In this document: piece by piece, positions 12,359-24,292 of the stretch
Position numbering within the stretch: position 1 is the first letter of the stretch
Layout of the letters: each line of letters begins with the position of its first letter
Assembly (NCBI GenBank): GCA_001910725.1
Contig: MJGA01000007.1
Span: 1,178,001-1,242,000, forward strand
Direction: 5' to 3'
DNA: 64,000 nucleotides
Origin: Phanerodontia chrysosporium
Lineage: Eukaryota > Basidiomycota > Agaricomycetes > Polyporales > Phanerochaetaceae
Translations under genes and position numbers: made by a program
Notes under the pieces: generated by a model
Database searches by the model: none
Told to the model about the DNA's origin: nothing
The model's input: the letters and a program-made list of their open reading frames with translations, nothing else

Positions 12359-13745
12359 CTAGAGACGAACCTCTGGACCAGCCAAGAGCTGCTGTGTCGT
12401 CCTGAGCCGCTCGATCATCTCTCTGTGGAGCTGACGCACGATGTCCTGGGCACGCAGTGAGCATGTTGCCCAGCACGACGCAACGGCGTGGCCTACCTGG
12501 GCACCCTTGATCTCGCGCATCTCGCCCACGCCCGTGCCAGCCCAGATCACAGCATACTCAGGGTCGCCGCCTGCGCGCGCATTCGCGGCGAACCGCGCAC
12601 GCACCGTCGCGAGGTCCGTGCCGCGCGCAAAGTCGTCGACGAGCCGGTTCCGCAGCCCGCGCCCGTCGACGCCCGCAGGCCAGCCGAGCGTGTCGCGCGC
12701 GTGGTCGAACGCGGTCGTGCGCACCGTCGCGCGTGCGTCCGCGGCGAGCAGCGCGGCCTTCTGCGTGTCGCTGTACAGGCTCTCGGGCGTGAGCAGGAAG
12801 CGCGTGCCGAGCACCGCGCCCGCCGCCCCGAGTGTGAGGAAGGACGCGACCTGCGCCCCGTTTGCGATCCCGCCCGCAGCGAGCAGCGGCGGCCCCTCGG
12901 AGACGTGCGGCAGCAGGACGACACGAGCGAAAAGACCGAGGGTGCGTGACTGCTACCGTGCCCGCCGCTCTCGATCCCTGTCCGAGGCGGCGCTGGTGAG
13001 ACATGGATGTGAAGAGGCGGGAGAATAACGGACCCTGCGCTACGATAACATCTGCCCCCAATTCCTTCGCGGCCAGGCCCTCCTCCACCGTGTTGGCGAG
13101 AATGAATATCAGGGTCCTCGGGGTGGAACGGTCCCTGTTGCGAACATAGTCGACCCAACGGCGAAGGTTGTCCCCAAATGATAGCCAGATGGCCTGGACC
13201 TTTGCTGCCAGGGCAAGGTCGAGGACCTCCGCCGCGGCTTTCTCATTCTGATCCAGCTTCCAGCCGAAGAAGGCTATGCCAACGGGTATTTTGCCACCTG
13301 GGCGTACGCGGCCAGCACTATGAAGGGCTTCTGTGGCATAAGCGAGTTCATCCTTGACCGTCTCGGCGAGCCAGTACCCTACACGTAATGCAGGTCAGCG
13401 AGATTGGTGTCATGACGGAGGACGTACCGGCTCCCATGAAGCCAAAGCCACCCCCCAGGGTAGCCTCTACCTGTTGTCTCGGGTGTTACATACAGATCGC
13501 ACGTAGAAAAAGAGTCCAAAGCACCTACAGCCAGTTTGGCCGCACCAACATTGGCCATAGGGGCACATATAACAGGCACCTTTGCGAGCACAGGCTCAAC
13601 AAGCTTCAGAAACCAGGCGCCTGTGTGATCTTACCTCGATATCTGTGACACGGCGTGTGAGGCTGTTGTACACGATGAGGATGTGATAGGTGAAGAACCC
13701 TAACTTACCGAGTAGACGGGTGAGCTGGTTACGAATGCGTGACAT
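12359..13745 (-). CDS. Nitronate monooxygenase (2-nitropropane dioxygenase family), possible frame break
   Basis: An FMN-dependent TIM-barrel enzyme oxidising alkyl nitronates, including propionate 3-nitronate. Visible features in order are LTRLLG then PVICAPMA (N-terminal flavin-site strand), VEATLGGGFGFMGAG, VGIAFFGWKL, ADVIVAQG followed by ESGGHG (the conserved phosphate and active-site region), LLAAGGIANG (FMN phosphate loop), and GAAGAVLGTRF. Exon 1 is 13,709-13,745, and a GT-AG join to about 13,630 is phase-consistent. Between ESGGHG (near 12,980) and the LLAAGGI segment the frame must shift by one base around 12,911-12,926. I find no usable intron that keeps both motifs, so an indel error or a damaged gene is likely. 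The last short exon ends LLAGPEVRL. It is divergent from SmB. Confidence 0.8.
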
Positions 13746-14166
13746 ATTTGCCTGCTGCAGATATAACCAGGTAGACAAAAGTCGTGGCTGAAGCGGGAGC
13801 GAGCTTTAAGAGCTTTAGAATCAGCGTGAATTCCGGCGAGTAGTGCGGCGGAAACCGCTATGGAGGTTACGGCCGATGGTGTTCAGGCAGCTGATCAATG
13901 TAGATCCGGCGTTGGTCAGCGCGGCGAGCAGCATACCGAGGGCGCAGACCTGAGCGGCGAGTTCAGACAATGTACAAGGTCCCGAGAGACTGGGAAATGT
14001 GGAGGCGGAGGGCTTGGGGAGGCTTTGACGTTGTTCGACTCGAACTCTTTTCGGAAAGGGGTGTCGGCTTTGTTTGGTTCTGTTTGGCGCGCACGTCCTT
14101 GCGTTGAGCTCGTTGTTCGCGGCGTCCAGCAAGCGTCCGTCTCTCTAAAACCCACCATCGCCCACT
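13746..14166. promoter_or_regulatory. Divergent promoter between nitronate monooxygenase and SmB
   Basis: 421 bp between two divergent start codons. No coding evidence and no RNA gene seen. Confidence 0.4.
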
Positions 14167-14926
14167 ATGGTCAGCCCCGTCTCCTCGCCCCGCGCACGCC
14201 GTACGCTAACCTTTTTGCGATGTCCAGCCGCCGCCCAAATCAAAGGGAGGCAAGATGCTGAGCCTCATCAACTGGAGGCTCAAGGTCACCGTCAACGACG
14301 GCCGCGCGTTCGTCGGCCAGATGCTCGCCTTCGACAGGCACATGAACCTTGTTCTCGCCGAATGTGAAGAGTTCAGACGCGTTCGCCCAAAGAAGAAGCC
14401 CGGCGAGACAGAGGCGGGCCCGGTGCAGGAGATGAAGAGGACGCTTGGTCTTGTGATCCTGCGTGGAGAGACCGTTGTGAGTCTCAGCGTGGAGGGCCCG
14501 CCTCCTGCAGGCGATGATGACAAAAAGTCCACGGTGCGTACCATCGATCCATGTCGCGTTGCGCCGTTTTGACATCGTTTGTTTGTGTACGCCAGCTTCC
14601 TGTCGGTCCTGGAAGGGGAATGCCCGCCGGTCGTGGTATGGGCATGATGCCTCCTAGTGCGTCACGGCTGCTTGTCTCGCGTGAAGATCAGTACTGAATG
14701 CGTTTTCTGTCCTTAGTGGGCCCGCCCTCCCTGCAGCGTCCCCCAATGCCGTTTGCACCTCCGGGCATGCCTGGCTTCCCTGGTGCGCCTCCAGGCATGC
14801 CTTTCCCTCCCCCTCCTGGATTCGGACCCCCGCCTGGGTACGTACCGCGTTACATAACCACACACGGACCCTAGCTGACCGCACTTTGCTCTGTGCGCGT
14901 ACAGCTTCCGGCCGCCGCCTCAGTGA
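14167..14926 (+). CDS. SMB1: Small nuclear ribonucleoprotein SmB
   Basis: SmB is part of the heptameric Sm ring on spliceosomal snRNPs. The Sm1 motif is seen as LKVTVNDGRAFVGQMLAFD with HMNLVLAECEEF, and Sm2 as LGLVILRGETVVS. A Pro/Gly/Met-rich tail (PPGMPGFPGAPPGM, PFPPPPGFGPPPG) follows, ending RPPPQ, as in the family. The best start is ATG at 14,167-14,169 followed at once by a 58-bp GT-AG intron (14,170-14,227). This gives the N-terminus M-PPPKSKGGKML, as expected for SmB, so the first coding exon is three bases long. Later introns begin with gtgcgt near 14,535, gtgcgt near 14,659 and gtacgt near 14,837. An alternative start is the ATG at 14,255. Intact. Confidence 0.93.
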
Positions 14927-17900
14927 TGATGTCGACAGAAGTGTTGTAACTACTACCATCGCATCGTATCTTGTTGTTTGTGTCTGTACTATTCCATGCG
15001 ATTCGATGCTTGCTGACACGTCCAAAAAAGATGCAAGTGTGGGAAGAGGCCCGCCCAAGTTCCGTGTTACTGTCTGTCAGCTGAGCGGAGTGACGTGCAG
15101 GAAAAGGGCGGCGGGAGACTGCTGGGCGGTGGAACACTGCGGGACATTACGTGCTGTGAGCAAGGTTTGTACGTAGTCTGCCAGCAGCGGACCATGGTCC
15201 GAGCCTTGGCCATGCAATCCCAACTCTATTACCACAGCTGCAGACGCTCTCGCTCGTCGAGGGGACATGGCTGGCTAATCGACTCTGACGCACGACGCCG
15301 ATCGCAGGCACCCCGGTGGAAAGAAAGATGTGAACTGCAGCATGGGCAGTGGGCTCACCCTTGGCCCGCGCAGAGCAGCGAGACGCGAGTGCGGGCCTGC
15401 CCCGTAGAGTTCTCCCGCCATTCAGTTGCAATGGTTGGGCGCCGACTGGCATCAAGGTAGATCTCTGCGTCGTCTTCCTGTTCACTGCCGTCCAGCTCAC
15501 GCGAGTTCCCTGCGGCTTAGGCATGTCCTTCGGTAGCCCACGGCCCAACGTCGCTCGGCCGCCGCCCCCGAAGGGCACGTCCAGCGCATTCAGGGCGTTG
15601 GAGCACCGCGATATGACGGGTGTGATTGCACCGAGAGCGATATTGTGCTGCGGGCGAGGGGGACGACGTCCCTCTGTCCTTCCTGCGCGTGCGCCAGTCG
15701 AACACTGGTGCAGCGGAACGAGGGTTACAGGGGCCCTTGTCCTGCAGCAACGTGCCTGTGCATGCACGGCACCATGATCTGCGGCATCGATGAGGGAGAC
15801 GTGCGTGGGAGCGTACCCTGGTGGGAGCCCGCTGACGAGAGCAGCCCGCAGAGATACGCCCTCCTGCGTGCACGGCGTGTGATGCGACGCTGCGAGTGTG
15901 GCGAAGCCTGCAATCGCCCCGGCAGAATGGTCCCGCCGCACTCGCTCCCCCCCTCCCTCTTGCGCGGTGTCCCTTCCTCGGCGCGCCGTCGAACAGACTC
16001 TTTGAGTTCTCTTCGTCCGCCTATGCGTGTGCTCCGACTCGGTACGGCGACGTCGTCTGCCACATTTTCGAGGGTGCGGCTCATGCAGCTGTGCAGCCAT
16101 TGGCCGTATCACGCCAGTCCAGGAGGGCATGGCGCGCGCGCGCGCTGGCGTCCATACAGATACGCACCCAGAACAGGCAGATCGCACGCCTAAAATACGG
16201 GGAGGCGTGTCGCACGCCATGGCGACAGATAGATCCGGGCGACCGTCGAGCTAAACCGCTTTCGCCAGCCAGCCAGGTAGTCCCGGCGGCAGCGCAGCGC
16301 AACACTTGCGCAGGATCCCCGCCCATGGAACGCACGAAACGAAAGGCCGGCACCACGCAGACAATAGTGTGCCAGGCCAGAGGGTCTGCCCCGCAGATGT
16401 TTGCCTTTGCATGTCACAGCGGAGCGTGACCTCGCGTGTCTATAGGCCCCGATCTCCCTGCCCGATCATACGCACTTCCCGCCGCCGGACCCGCCTCCGC
16501 CTCCCCCCCCCCCCCCCCCTGTCTGCGCACAGCGCGGGATCGACGGACACCTTTCCGCCCTCTGGTGCGTCGGGCCTCCGTACGCGCGCGGGACCGCGCC
16601 AGAGAATCCCGTCGCGCGAAAACGGCTACACCCACGAGCAGCGCCAGCCATGGCGCATCTGGCTGCACCCCGCAGGGCCCGGCAGGCGGGACTGGCGTAC
16701 TGTCCCCCGGGGGCCTGCGACGGGCGGAGGGGCGCATGGGAGGAAGAAAAAACGCCACCAGGCTAGTCCGCATCCGTGCGCTGGTTGCGCTGTTTCGGAC
16801 GCACTTTCCGGCGGCGCGGCGCACCCCACCCAACACGCGGGGGCTTTACGCTCGATGGCGCTCCCCGAAGGCTCTCTGTGCGCTGCATGATGGGGCCTGG
16901 GTGGGCACAAGGCTGCGCCGACGCGAGCGATCGCGGGGGCATGGCGTGCGCCCGGAGACCGACGGGCGGAGTGTGCGTTGCAGGACCGTCGCCCCGGGGG
17001 ATCCTTCGGTGCTCGTCGCGGGGCGTGGCTTATCGGGGCTATGTTATCGGCGGGTGCGAGCTGAGTCCCGCTGCGGGTGCTGCATCGTGATAGCATGATG
17101 GAGGCGCATCACCCGCCCTGTGCAGCTGCCCCGGCGGGCTCTGCAGCATCTCTGGGCGACGCTGGCGGTCTCGCGCTGTCAGCGGTGCTTACGAGCACAC
17201 ACAGAGGGCCCTGGACCGTGCCTGCTAACCGTCAATCGCTGTCAGCGCGACGAGGCTCGGCATCGACTGCGCACCGCCAAGGTTCGATAGGATCGTAGAG
17301 GCCCACTGCTGAGATCGCTTCTCGTGCGGCCACGGTGGGCTCAGGCTGTGACGTACCCCACCCTTTCCCGGCGCGGCGAGGACGATCCCTGGGGATTTGT
17401 ATATCGCAGCAGGGCGCATGATACGCTGAATGCAGTGGTGGAATGCAATGCGCCACTATGATTGAGTACTGTAACCACTGTCTGCTTCTTGGTCCCTGTC
17501 GTCTGAATGCTTGCTTGCTGCATCAGGGCGTGCGCTCGAGACGACGTTATTGCTCGTCGTGACAATTGTCTCAGTCCCATGTCGTCGCTATCACGCCTTC
17601 CCCGAAGATGGCTGTCACCAGCGACGAGATCGTGCTAGCCCCCAAGCCCCTACAAATCCCGGTCCTTCTCGGACTCGCTCGATCCTGCAGCCTTTGGTCG
17701 TGCAGCACGCTGGATAAATGCGGCAACATGAAGGGGAAGCAGCGTGCTGACACAGGGAGCGCGTCGCGACGGGGAGGCCAAGGCGTGCAGCCGGCGTCGC
17801 AGCTGCATCTCAGACATGCCAGCGTTCTCCATCGCCCGCGGGGCCTGCAGCAACGCCCTCTGTGCAACAGGCCCAGACAGGCGCGCGTCCTCATCAAAAA

Positions 17901-20900
17901 CCGAGCCGCGACGCAATATCCGCGGGCACGACCGTAGCCGAGCGAAAGGACGAGACGAACGTATGCCGGCGGCCGCGCACCACAATGTCGGGACATGCGG
18001 TGCGCGCCATGTCGCGTTTTTAATAATGCCCGCTGTGCCCGGACGGGCGCGTAAAGTCAACTTTCAGAACCGGCAAGTCGTCGGGCGCGCAAGAGCACGA
18101 GGCTCGCGAGCCGCAGGCGCGCCTTCTGCGCAAAGGGCCTGCGCTGAGGGGGCCTGCATTGCACACGCACAGGCGTGCTGCTGCTGCTGCGTCATCTGCG
18201 CACCGACGCCAGAGGCCCCTCCCAGAGCCGCGCGCACCCTTGCGACCCTTGCTGTCCGGCACTAGCAGCCCCAGGCCTGCGCCGCCCGCTGTCCGCGGGG
18301 TGGTTGGGGCCTGGCCGCGCCTGGCTGGCACTCCTTGCGTCCCGCCCGCGCCGCCCCTCCCACGCTGCGCGACTCCACCTGCCGCGGGCTGCACCGCCCC
18401 TGGCGTTGTCGGGAACGGCGCGCGGGGCGAGGCGCCACCTCCGCACAGCTACACGCCTGCGATCTCGGCGGGGGCGATCCGACGAAATATTAAACACTGC
18501 AGTTAATGCGCGCCGCCACGCGTCACGCCTGGCCCAGCACCTCGGCGCGCGCCTCAGCCCCGCCCCCACCGCTCCCGAGCTGAAAATTGCGTCGCCCATT
18601 TGTATTTGGGTGCGCTGGGCAGCTGCGGTGCCCCGCAGAGACGCCTCGATCAGGGTTTGCCGCCGGACGCGGAGGGCCCCACGGGACACGCGCTCTCCGT
18701 GCCAACCCCCAACACCCCGCGCGCCGCCGCCGTCGAATCGAACAGCAGCGATCACGCCAGGCCGTCGCGCTCCTCCCGCCTCCGCGTGACCACGCCCTCT
18801 TGTCCTCGCGCAGCCAATACAAATACAAGCTTTCTGCCCCAGGCACGCTGCCGCATCTCTGAGCCGGCCTGTACAATTCAGTGCGCTGCCCAACAGCGGG
18901 TCTGGTCATGCGCGATCATTTCCGCAAGGGAAAAAAAAAAGATTTTAGAGTTTTTTCTGCTCCGTTCTCTGCAAGAGGCTGCCTGCCTGCGCGTCTGGCC
19001 GAGGAATGTAGGCGCCCCGCTCGTCACGCCTGCCGTCACGCGCGCCGCGCGCGCGCGCCTGCACGAGCGATCGCGTCCATAGCAGGCAAGTGTTTAGAGT
19101 CGCGGCGGGCTAGCCGCAATCGGGTGGGCTGTGCGAGTCCCCAGCTCACCTGATGGCGGCGGCTCGGATGGACCATCGCCAGGCCACGTTGCACGGGGGT
19201 ACGCAAGGCATGACGGCGGGGACAGGCCAACCGTGGGAAGGCGCCCCGCAGCGAAGGCGTCGACCACCCCCCCAGCTGCACCTTGAGAATTCAACAGCAC
19301 TTTCGCGCTGCGTTGTCCTCGCCCGTTGCGAGGGAGTGCTACTTAGTGGCGACGACCCTTCTCCCCAAACGCGGTCAAAACGAGACCCTGGAGGCCCGGC
19401 TATACGCACCGCGCCCGGAGAGCCGGAGCGTGCAGAGGGTTCCCACCGCGCGCAGGCAGACAGCGATAGCGTCGTCGGCCTGCAGGGCCAACTGATACAG
19501 CGTTTTGGCCCCAACCAAGCCACGGACCTCCCGCACGGACAATCTGACAGGCACACCCGCGAACACGATCGGCGCGGAAAGCCTACGACCCTGCCTGCGG
19601 GGAGGGATGCTGCGGGCCTGCAGCGTCCCCTCCTCTGTCCGCGCGCGCGTCGCTGCCTGCACCGTCTCTCTGAGTACAACCGCGAGCCGATGCTCTCATG
19701 TGCAGGAGAGGCAGCAGCACCGCCCCGATGCCGACGGCCAATATGAACGCGGCGAGATTGGCTCGGCCGTCGATCGGCGCTGCACGCCAGTTTGTGTGTG
19801 TGTTCAGCCTTGTGCGCGCGTCCACCCGAGCGGAGGCCCTCCCGTGCCATGCCAACTCAATGGCGAGTGATGGCATGGACAGCGGCTGCGATCGCCGGGA
19901 GGCTCGACGCGCCATTTCGAGGGCCACATGCCATATCCATTGTTCGCTGCGCCGGCCAGCGCTGCCGTGGCTGCCACGCCCTCCCAGAGTGCGCTTCTTG
20001 GCAGGATCTCGCGACCGGGAGGCCCCCCCCCCTTCTCGCAGGTGGAGCCCGCGAACGCTAATGCTTTTCGATGCAGAAGCCCACGGCCGGTCACGCACAG
20101 AAAACCAGGGCCGCGCCTGCGGGGGACGCGAAGCCCTCGGGCGCAGAGAACACAGATGATAGGGCTCCTGGCCGCGCGCGGCCGCAGGCTAGAACACCCC
20201 GCGCGTGCGCGTTATCGGTCGCGCCCCCGGACGATGTAGAAGTAGCATGATAGAGTTGGACGTGTTGCCGCCGCCCCTGGGGCAATCTGAATTCTCGAGG
20301 CATGGTGTGGGGCTCATCCGTTCACCCGACGAGGCGAGCTGCCAGACGAGCAGGACCAGCGCGCGCGCGTGTGAACGTGCTCTTTGGCACGGGGGCCAGG
20401 GCCGCGCCTGGGCTCTGCGCGCGCACGGGCCCTCGGCAGCGCTGTCTCGGGCGGGGCCCACCGCAGGCACCTCCCAAGTGTGCGTATGCGTGCGCGTGCC
20501 TGGGCGTACCGAGACGAGGCCACCAAAGTGCAGCGCTATGTGTGCCTTGCCCCCGATCGCCCGTCTTCCCGCCCGCGCTCCGGCGCACGCGGGGCGCGGC
20601 GCGGCCACGGCGTGGCGGACGCCACGACGCCAGCCCACGCCCCGCAACGTCACACAACGAGCTTGCGCAGGCGACACTCGCGCCGGCCGCCACGCGTGCG
20701 CAGCGCAGCGCGTCCGGGAGACGGTGCACGGGCCAGCTGTGAGCACCTTGCGTCATCGTCGACCCATATTGGGCCCGCTTTGCGCGGGGGTCCGACTCCC
20801 CCACTGCCCCCGAGTATCCTCGCTGCGTCGAGCAGCGAAATGCGCGCGCATGCGCGGGGGGAGAGGCCCCGTATGCAACGCGCGCCGGGCACAAAGGGCG

Positions 20901-22370
20901 CAGGGAGGTCCTCACAGAAGTGCCTTCCACATGGTCAGCGGCCGTGGCCGCGCGAGTGACGTCGAGGGACTGCCGCAAGGCCCGTGCGCACGCAAAAAAC
21001 GATCCGCCGTCGAGCTAGCGTGCAGCGACCCGCGACCCGCGAAGCGGCACCCCCGCATCGTGGGCGCGACGACATATGATCCCGCGAAGGCCGCTGCCCC
21101 GGAGATGCATGCGTGTATGTGTGTGTGTGCATCAGAGTAGAAATAGTGCACCAGCGACGGCCTGCTGTTCCCGCACCGTCGAGAGCCCTCGAAAAAGAAA
21201 GGAAAGAAAGAGAGAAGCAAGTGCGGCTGATGGGCGACGCGCGAGACATGCATCCGTGATGACTTCGCGCGACTCCCGACATCACGAACAACAGCAGCAG
21301 CGGCAGCCCGCTGCGTGCAAACGCTCGGATATTCGGCGAGCAGAGTCAAGGGTGCTCTCCTCTCGCCACTGCGTCCGAGACATTCAATATTGCACTGTGC
21401 GTGCCTTGCGGTGGCGTGGCATCCCGCGCCTCAAGCGGGCAAGGGCCGCAGCGTGCGCCACGGCCGAGAAGTAACTCGGTAGCTGCCTGCTTTGCATGGA
21501 CGAGCAGCGCGACGAGAACTCCGCCACCGCGGCGATCGCGCCACCATGGCGCGGCCCTGGGGCCTCCTCTCACGCGTACATACTCTTCATTTCCTGTCGC
21601 TTTTCACGCGTATTCCGGCAAGGTGATACAGCGGGATATCGGGTCTTTTGCATTCCTCTAGTGGTATACCAAAAAAAGCGGCACGCGACATGGCTACATC
21701 CACAAACGTATGTGACACCGAGTGAGAACAAGCAACAGCGGGGGAAAAAGGCAGAGAAAAATAAACAGCGAGAACCTCTATAGAGCCGTGCTACGAGAGA
21801 TGTATGTGATGCGTGCAGAACTTGCTGGACAGACGGTGCATAGACAGAGAGAGGAAAAAGGACCAAGGACAGTGGGGGTGGGTGGGAGATACGAAACGGG
21901 CGTGGGGAAGCGCACTGACTAGTGCCAAAAAATGGGAGGGGCGGTATATATGAATGTATGTGTATATATCGATAATGCGTGCGATGGGGCGAGTTTGCGA
22001 GTGTATGTGAGACGGAGCAGAGCGGCGGGAACGAGTGTGTCGTGGGTGTGGAGGGCCAAAAGCGAGAGAGGGAGCACCTCCCTCTGCCAAAGCGCGGCGG
22101 CACGAAAAAAGAACGGCCAAGGCGCAGGTTTTCGCGTGAGCGGTGGTTGCTGATCATGGCAAAGAATCCAAGATAAAAAAGGGGGGCGGCCGAGTCGAAG
22201 TGTAGAATCCAGGAAATATAGAGCAGTGAATAGAAGTACAAACAATCCAGCGGTCCGTGGGCGTTTTGATGAAGCGTCCGGGCGACACGAGGCTTTGCAG
22301 GCAGAAGGACATCGCCGCTAGCGCGGCCGCGGTGGTCGTTAGTCGTAGAGCAATGACGGTGGGCGTCGTG
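14927..22370. other. 7.4-kb GC-rich gene-poor region between convergent genes
   Basis: No gene can be supported here. The sequence is very GC- and CpG-rich. It carries many overlapping ORFs on both strands (up to 357 codons at 15,147-16,220 minus), but these are Arg/Ala/Pro/Gly-rich, lack recognisable motifs and mirror one another, as expected from stop-poor GC-rich DNA. It contains a 17-bp C run at 16,503 and GC and GT dinucleotide tracts (for example near 19,040 and 21,115). The last 700 bp next to the Ecl1-like gene are less GC-rich, with TATATA stretches near 21,945-21,970, which suits a 3' UTR or terminator. Both neighbours end here (SmB on plus, Ecl1-like on minus), so this is not a promoter for either. 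Confidence 0.55.
16503..16519. repeat. Poly-C tract of 17 bases
   Basis: An uninterrupted run of C inside the GC-rich gene-poor region. Length is approximate because homopolymers are error-prone in sequencing. Confidence 0.7.
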
Positions 22371-24110
22371 TTATTGCACGACACCTTCGAGGCCCTGCAT
22401 GACAGCGAACGTGCGCTCCTGCCTCTCCGCGCGGCGCCCGCGCGCCTGGAACACCTCCCGCTCCGCGTTCTCGTCAAACGCGTGCAGCTCCTCCTCGCGG
22501 ATGTACGTCGGCGCCGTCCGCTTGCGGGCCGCGGACTGGTGCCACATTGACGGCAGATCGACGCGGCTCTGCACCCGCGACGCTGGCACGAGGCCACGCC
22601 CCACGCGCAACGTCCGCTGCTGCTTCTCCTGCGCCTGCTGCTGCTGCTTCCCCGACGCCGGCTTGCTGCTCTTCTGCGTCAGGCGCGGCTTCTGCTCCTC
22701 CTGCGCAAAGTAGCCCGCGAGCTCGTCCTGCATTGGGAACATTGGCGGCGGCGACGCGCGGTGCGTTCGCGGGCAGAAGCCGCCCTTGCTGGCCACCCCC
22801 ACTCGCGGAATCGGTGCGCTGGGCAGCGGACTCGGCGGCCGTGACGGCTCGCGCGAGGGTGCCGCGCTGGTGGATGCCAGCGGTTCGTCCAGCTCCCGCT
22901 GTGCACGCGCAAGCGAGCACTGGCGGCTGAGCGAGTGTGTGTATGCGCCCTGCGCAGGCATGACATGGCCGTACGCGTACGGCTGGTGCCGCGCGCTGCC
23001 CGCCCACTCACTCACGCGCGTGCTCAGGCTCTTCACCGCGGTGTGCACCCAGCTCTTTTTCGCCGGCCGGCTCTCTGGTGTCTTCTCCGCCTCGTCATCG
23101 TCGAGGTCGTCGGGGTCGCCCGCGATGCTCACGGACGCAGAGCCCGGACACGAGCTAAGGTGCAGCGAGCTGCGCTGCTGCGACGGGTACAGGCTGTTCG
23201 GGCGCGAGGACGGACGGGACTGGGGGCGTGATGGTGGGCGCGACGCGGTGTGGGGCGTGGCCAGACTGCTGAGACTCGCCGTCGCACTCTGGGTGGTCAG
23301 GCTTGGGAGCGAGATGCGGGGATTGAGGATCGGCTGCACGGGCGAAAGAGCTGGCGACTCATCGTACGTTGATGTTGACGCGTGGGGGAGCGCGGTGCAG
23401 GTCGCGGTGTATGGCGAGCAGACGCTGCTCTCGTGGCCGGGGCTGGGCACGCACTCGTGCTGCGACGGCGAGGTGCTGTGGAGGAAGAGGCGGGGAGGAG
23501 CAGGCTTACGGGTGCTCACGCTGGAGGGCAGCGAGGGACGAAGCGTCGCGGAGGACGGCGTCGGGTGCGGGTGGCTCTTGGAGCGCGAGCGGGGCGGGCG
23601 GCCCGAGGAGGTGGAGGCGGCGCTGCTGGTGCTTGCGCGGGGGCGTATGGGCTGTGGGGACGTCTTGGAGGGGGACGAGGGCTTGAGGGAGGCGGAGAGG
23701 GGAGGGGCGCCTAGTGGGATGGCGGCGGCCCATGCAGCAACACCGCTCGCACCTTTTCCGGCCCAGTCTTCTGCGTGGGTAACGTCGGGCACGTGTGCGT
23801 CTTCGTAGAGGAGATGGTGATGGGGGAAGGGGTGGTCTGAGAGGACGGAGAGGGCGGGGGACGAGGGGCAGGAGGGGATGATGAGCGGGTGGTTGTCGGC
23901 GCGGTGGAGGTCGCGGCAGGCGTCCGAACAGAACTGGTCGCCCTCCTGCGGGCGTGTGAGTGGACTGGGTCGGAGGCGGGCTGGGGAGGCCTGTGTACGC
24001 ACCTGAGGACGAGAGTCGCCGCAGCGGAGGCACCACTCAGTGTCGACGCCGTTCATCATGTTGAGGGGAATGGACTGCAAGCGGCGAGGCGGCGAGCAAG
24101 GGACGGCCAA
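22371..24110 (-). CDS. Ser/Pro-rich protein with N-terminal Cys cluster, Ecl1-family-like
   Basis: Near the N-terminus are WCLRCGDSRP and FCSDACRDLH, giving two CxxC/CxxxC pairs. This resembles the short zinc-binding head of the fungal Ecl1 life-span factors (CxxC...FCSxxCR). The ORF is open throughout, but 23,946-24,002 has a GTGCGT donor and CCGCAG acceptor and is exactly 57 bp. Removing it joins GDSRPQ to EGDQFCSD and brings the two Cys pairs to the expected spacing, so I read it as an in-frame intron and the protein as about 560 residues. The rest is Ser/Pro/Arg-rich and probably disordered, ending QGLEGVVQ. Start: ATG at 24,108-24,110, or the MMNGVD pair near 24,059. A transposon lies 191 bp upstream. 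Family assignment is by resemblance only. Confidence 0.65.
   Translation of the reverse strand: MAVPCSPPRRLQSIPLNMMNGVDTEWCLRCGDSRPQVRTQASPARLRPSPLTRPQEGDQFCSDACRDLHRADNHPLIIPSCPSSPALSVLSDHPFPHHHLLYEDAHVPDVTHAEDWAGKGASGVAAWAAAIPLGAPPLSASLKPSSPSKTSPQPIRPRASTSSAASTSSGRPPRSRSKSHPHPTPSSATLRPSLPSSVSTRKPAPPRLFLHSTSPSQHECVPSPGHESSVCSPYTATCTALPHASTSTYDESPALSPVQPILNPRISLPSLTTQSATASLSSLATPHTASRPPSRPQSRPSSRPNSLYPSQQRSSLHLSSCPGSASVSIAGDPDDLDDDEAEKTPESRPAKKSWVHTAVKSLSTRVSEWAGSARHQPYAYGHVMPAQGAYTHSLSRQCSLARAQRELDEPLASTSAAPSREPSRPPSPLPSAPIPRVGVASKGGFCPRTHRASPPPMFPMQDELAGYFAQEEQKPRLTQKSSKPASGKQQQQAQEKQQRTLRVGRGLVPASRVQSRVDLPSMWHQSAARKRTAPTYIREEELHAFDENAEREVFQARGRRAERQERTFAVMQGLEGVVQ
23946..24002 (-). other. 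Probable in-frame intron of the Ecl1-like gene
   Basis: Read on the minus strand, this 57-bp segment begins GTGCGT and ends CCGCAG. Its length is a multiple of three and it has no stop, so an ORF finder treats it as coding. Splicing it restores a compact Cys cluster. Confidence 0.65.
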
Positions 24111-24292
24111 GGAGTGGTTATATCACTCTCACCACGGGCCATTGGTACCGCTCCCTTGGTTCGCCCATGCCATTCTGGGGTGGTATGACTTGCCCACCAG
24201 ATCGTCCGCTGCAGATCTATCGCGGGCCGTCACAGGCGTGTCACACGCTGGTCACAGACCCTGGCTGGATTGCGGTCTACGCTCGATTCGTG

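Noticed and set aside
15147..16220. 357-codon minus ORF in the GC-rich region, with others on both strands up to 22 kb
   Set aside because: Arg/Ala/Pro-rich translations without any motif, overlapped by equally long ORFs in other frames; this is expected in stop-poor GC-rich DNA.
21570..22241. 223-codon minus ORF downstream of the Ecl1-like gene
   Set aside because: Low-complexity translation rich in Ser/Phe/His from pyrimidine-rich DNA; more likely 3' UTR.
14927..22370. rRNA, 5S or tRNA genes in the gene-poor region
   Set aside because: I found no recognisable conserved rRNA segments or A/B-box pairs by eye; a covariance-model search could overturn this.
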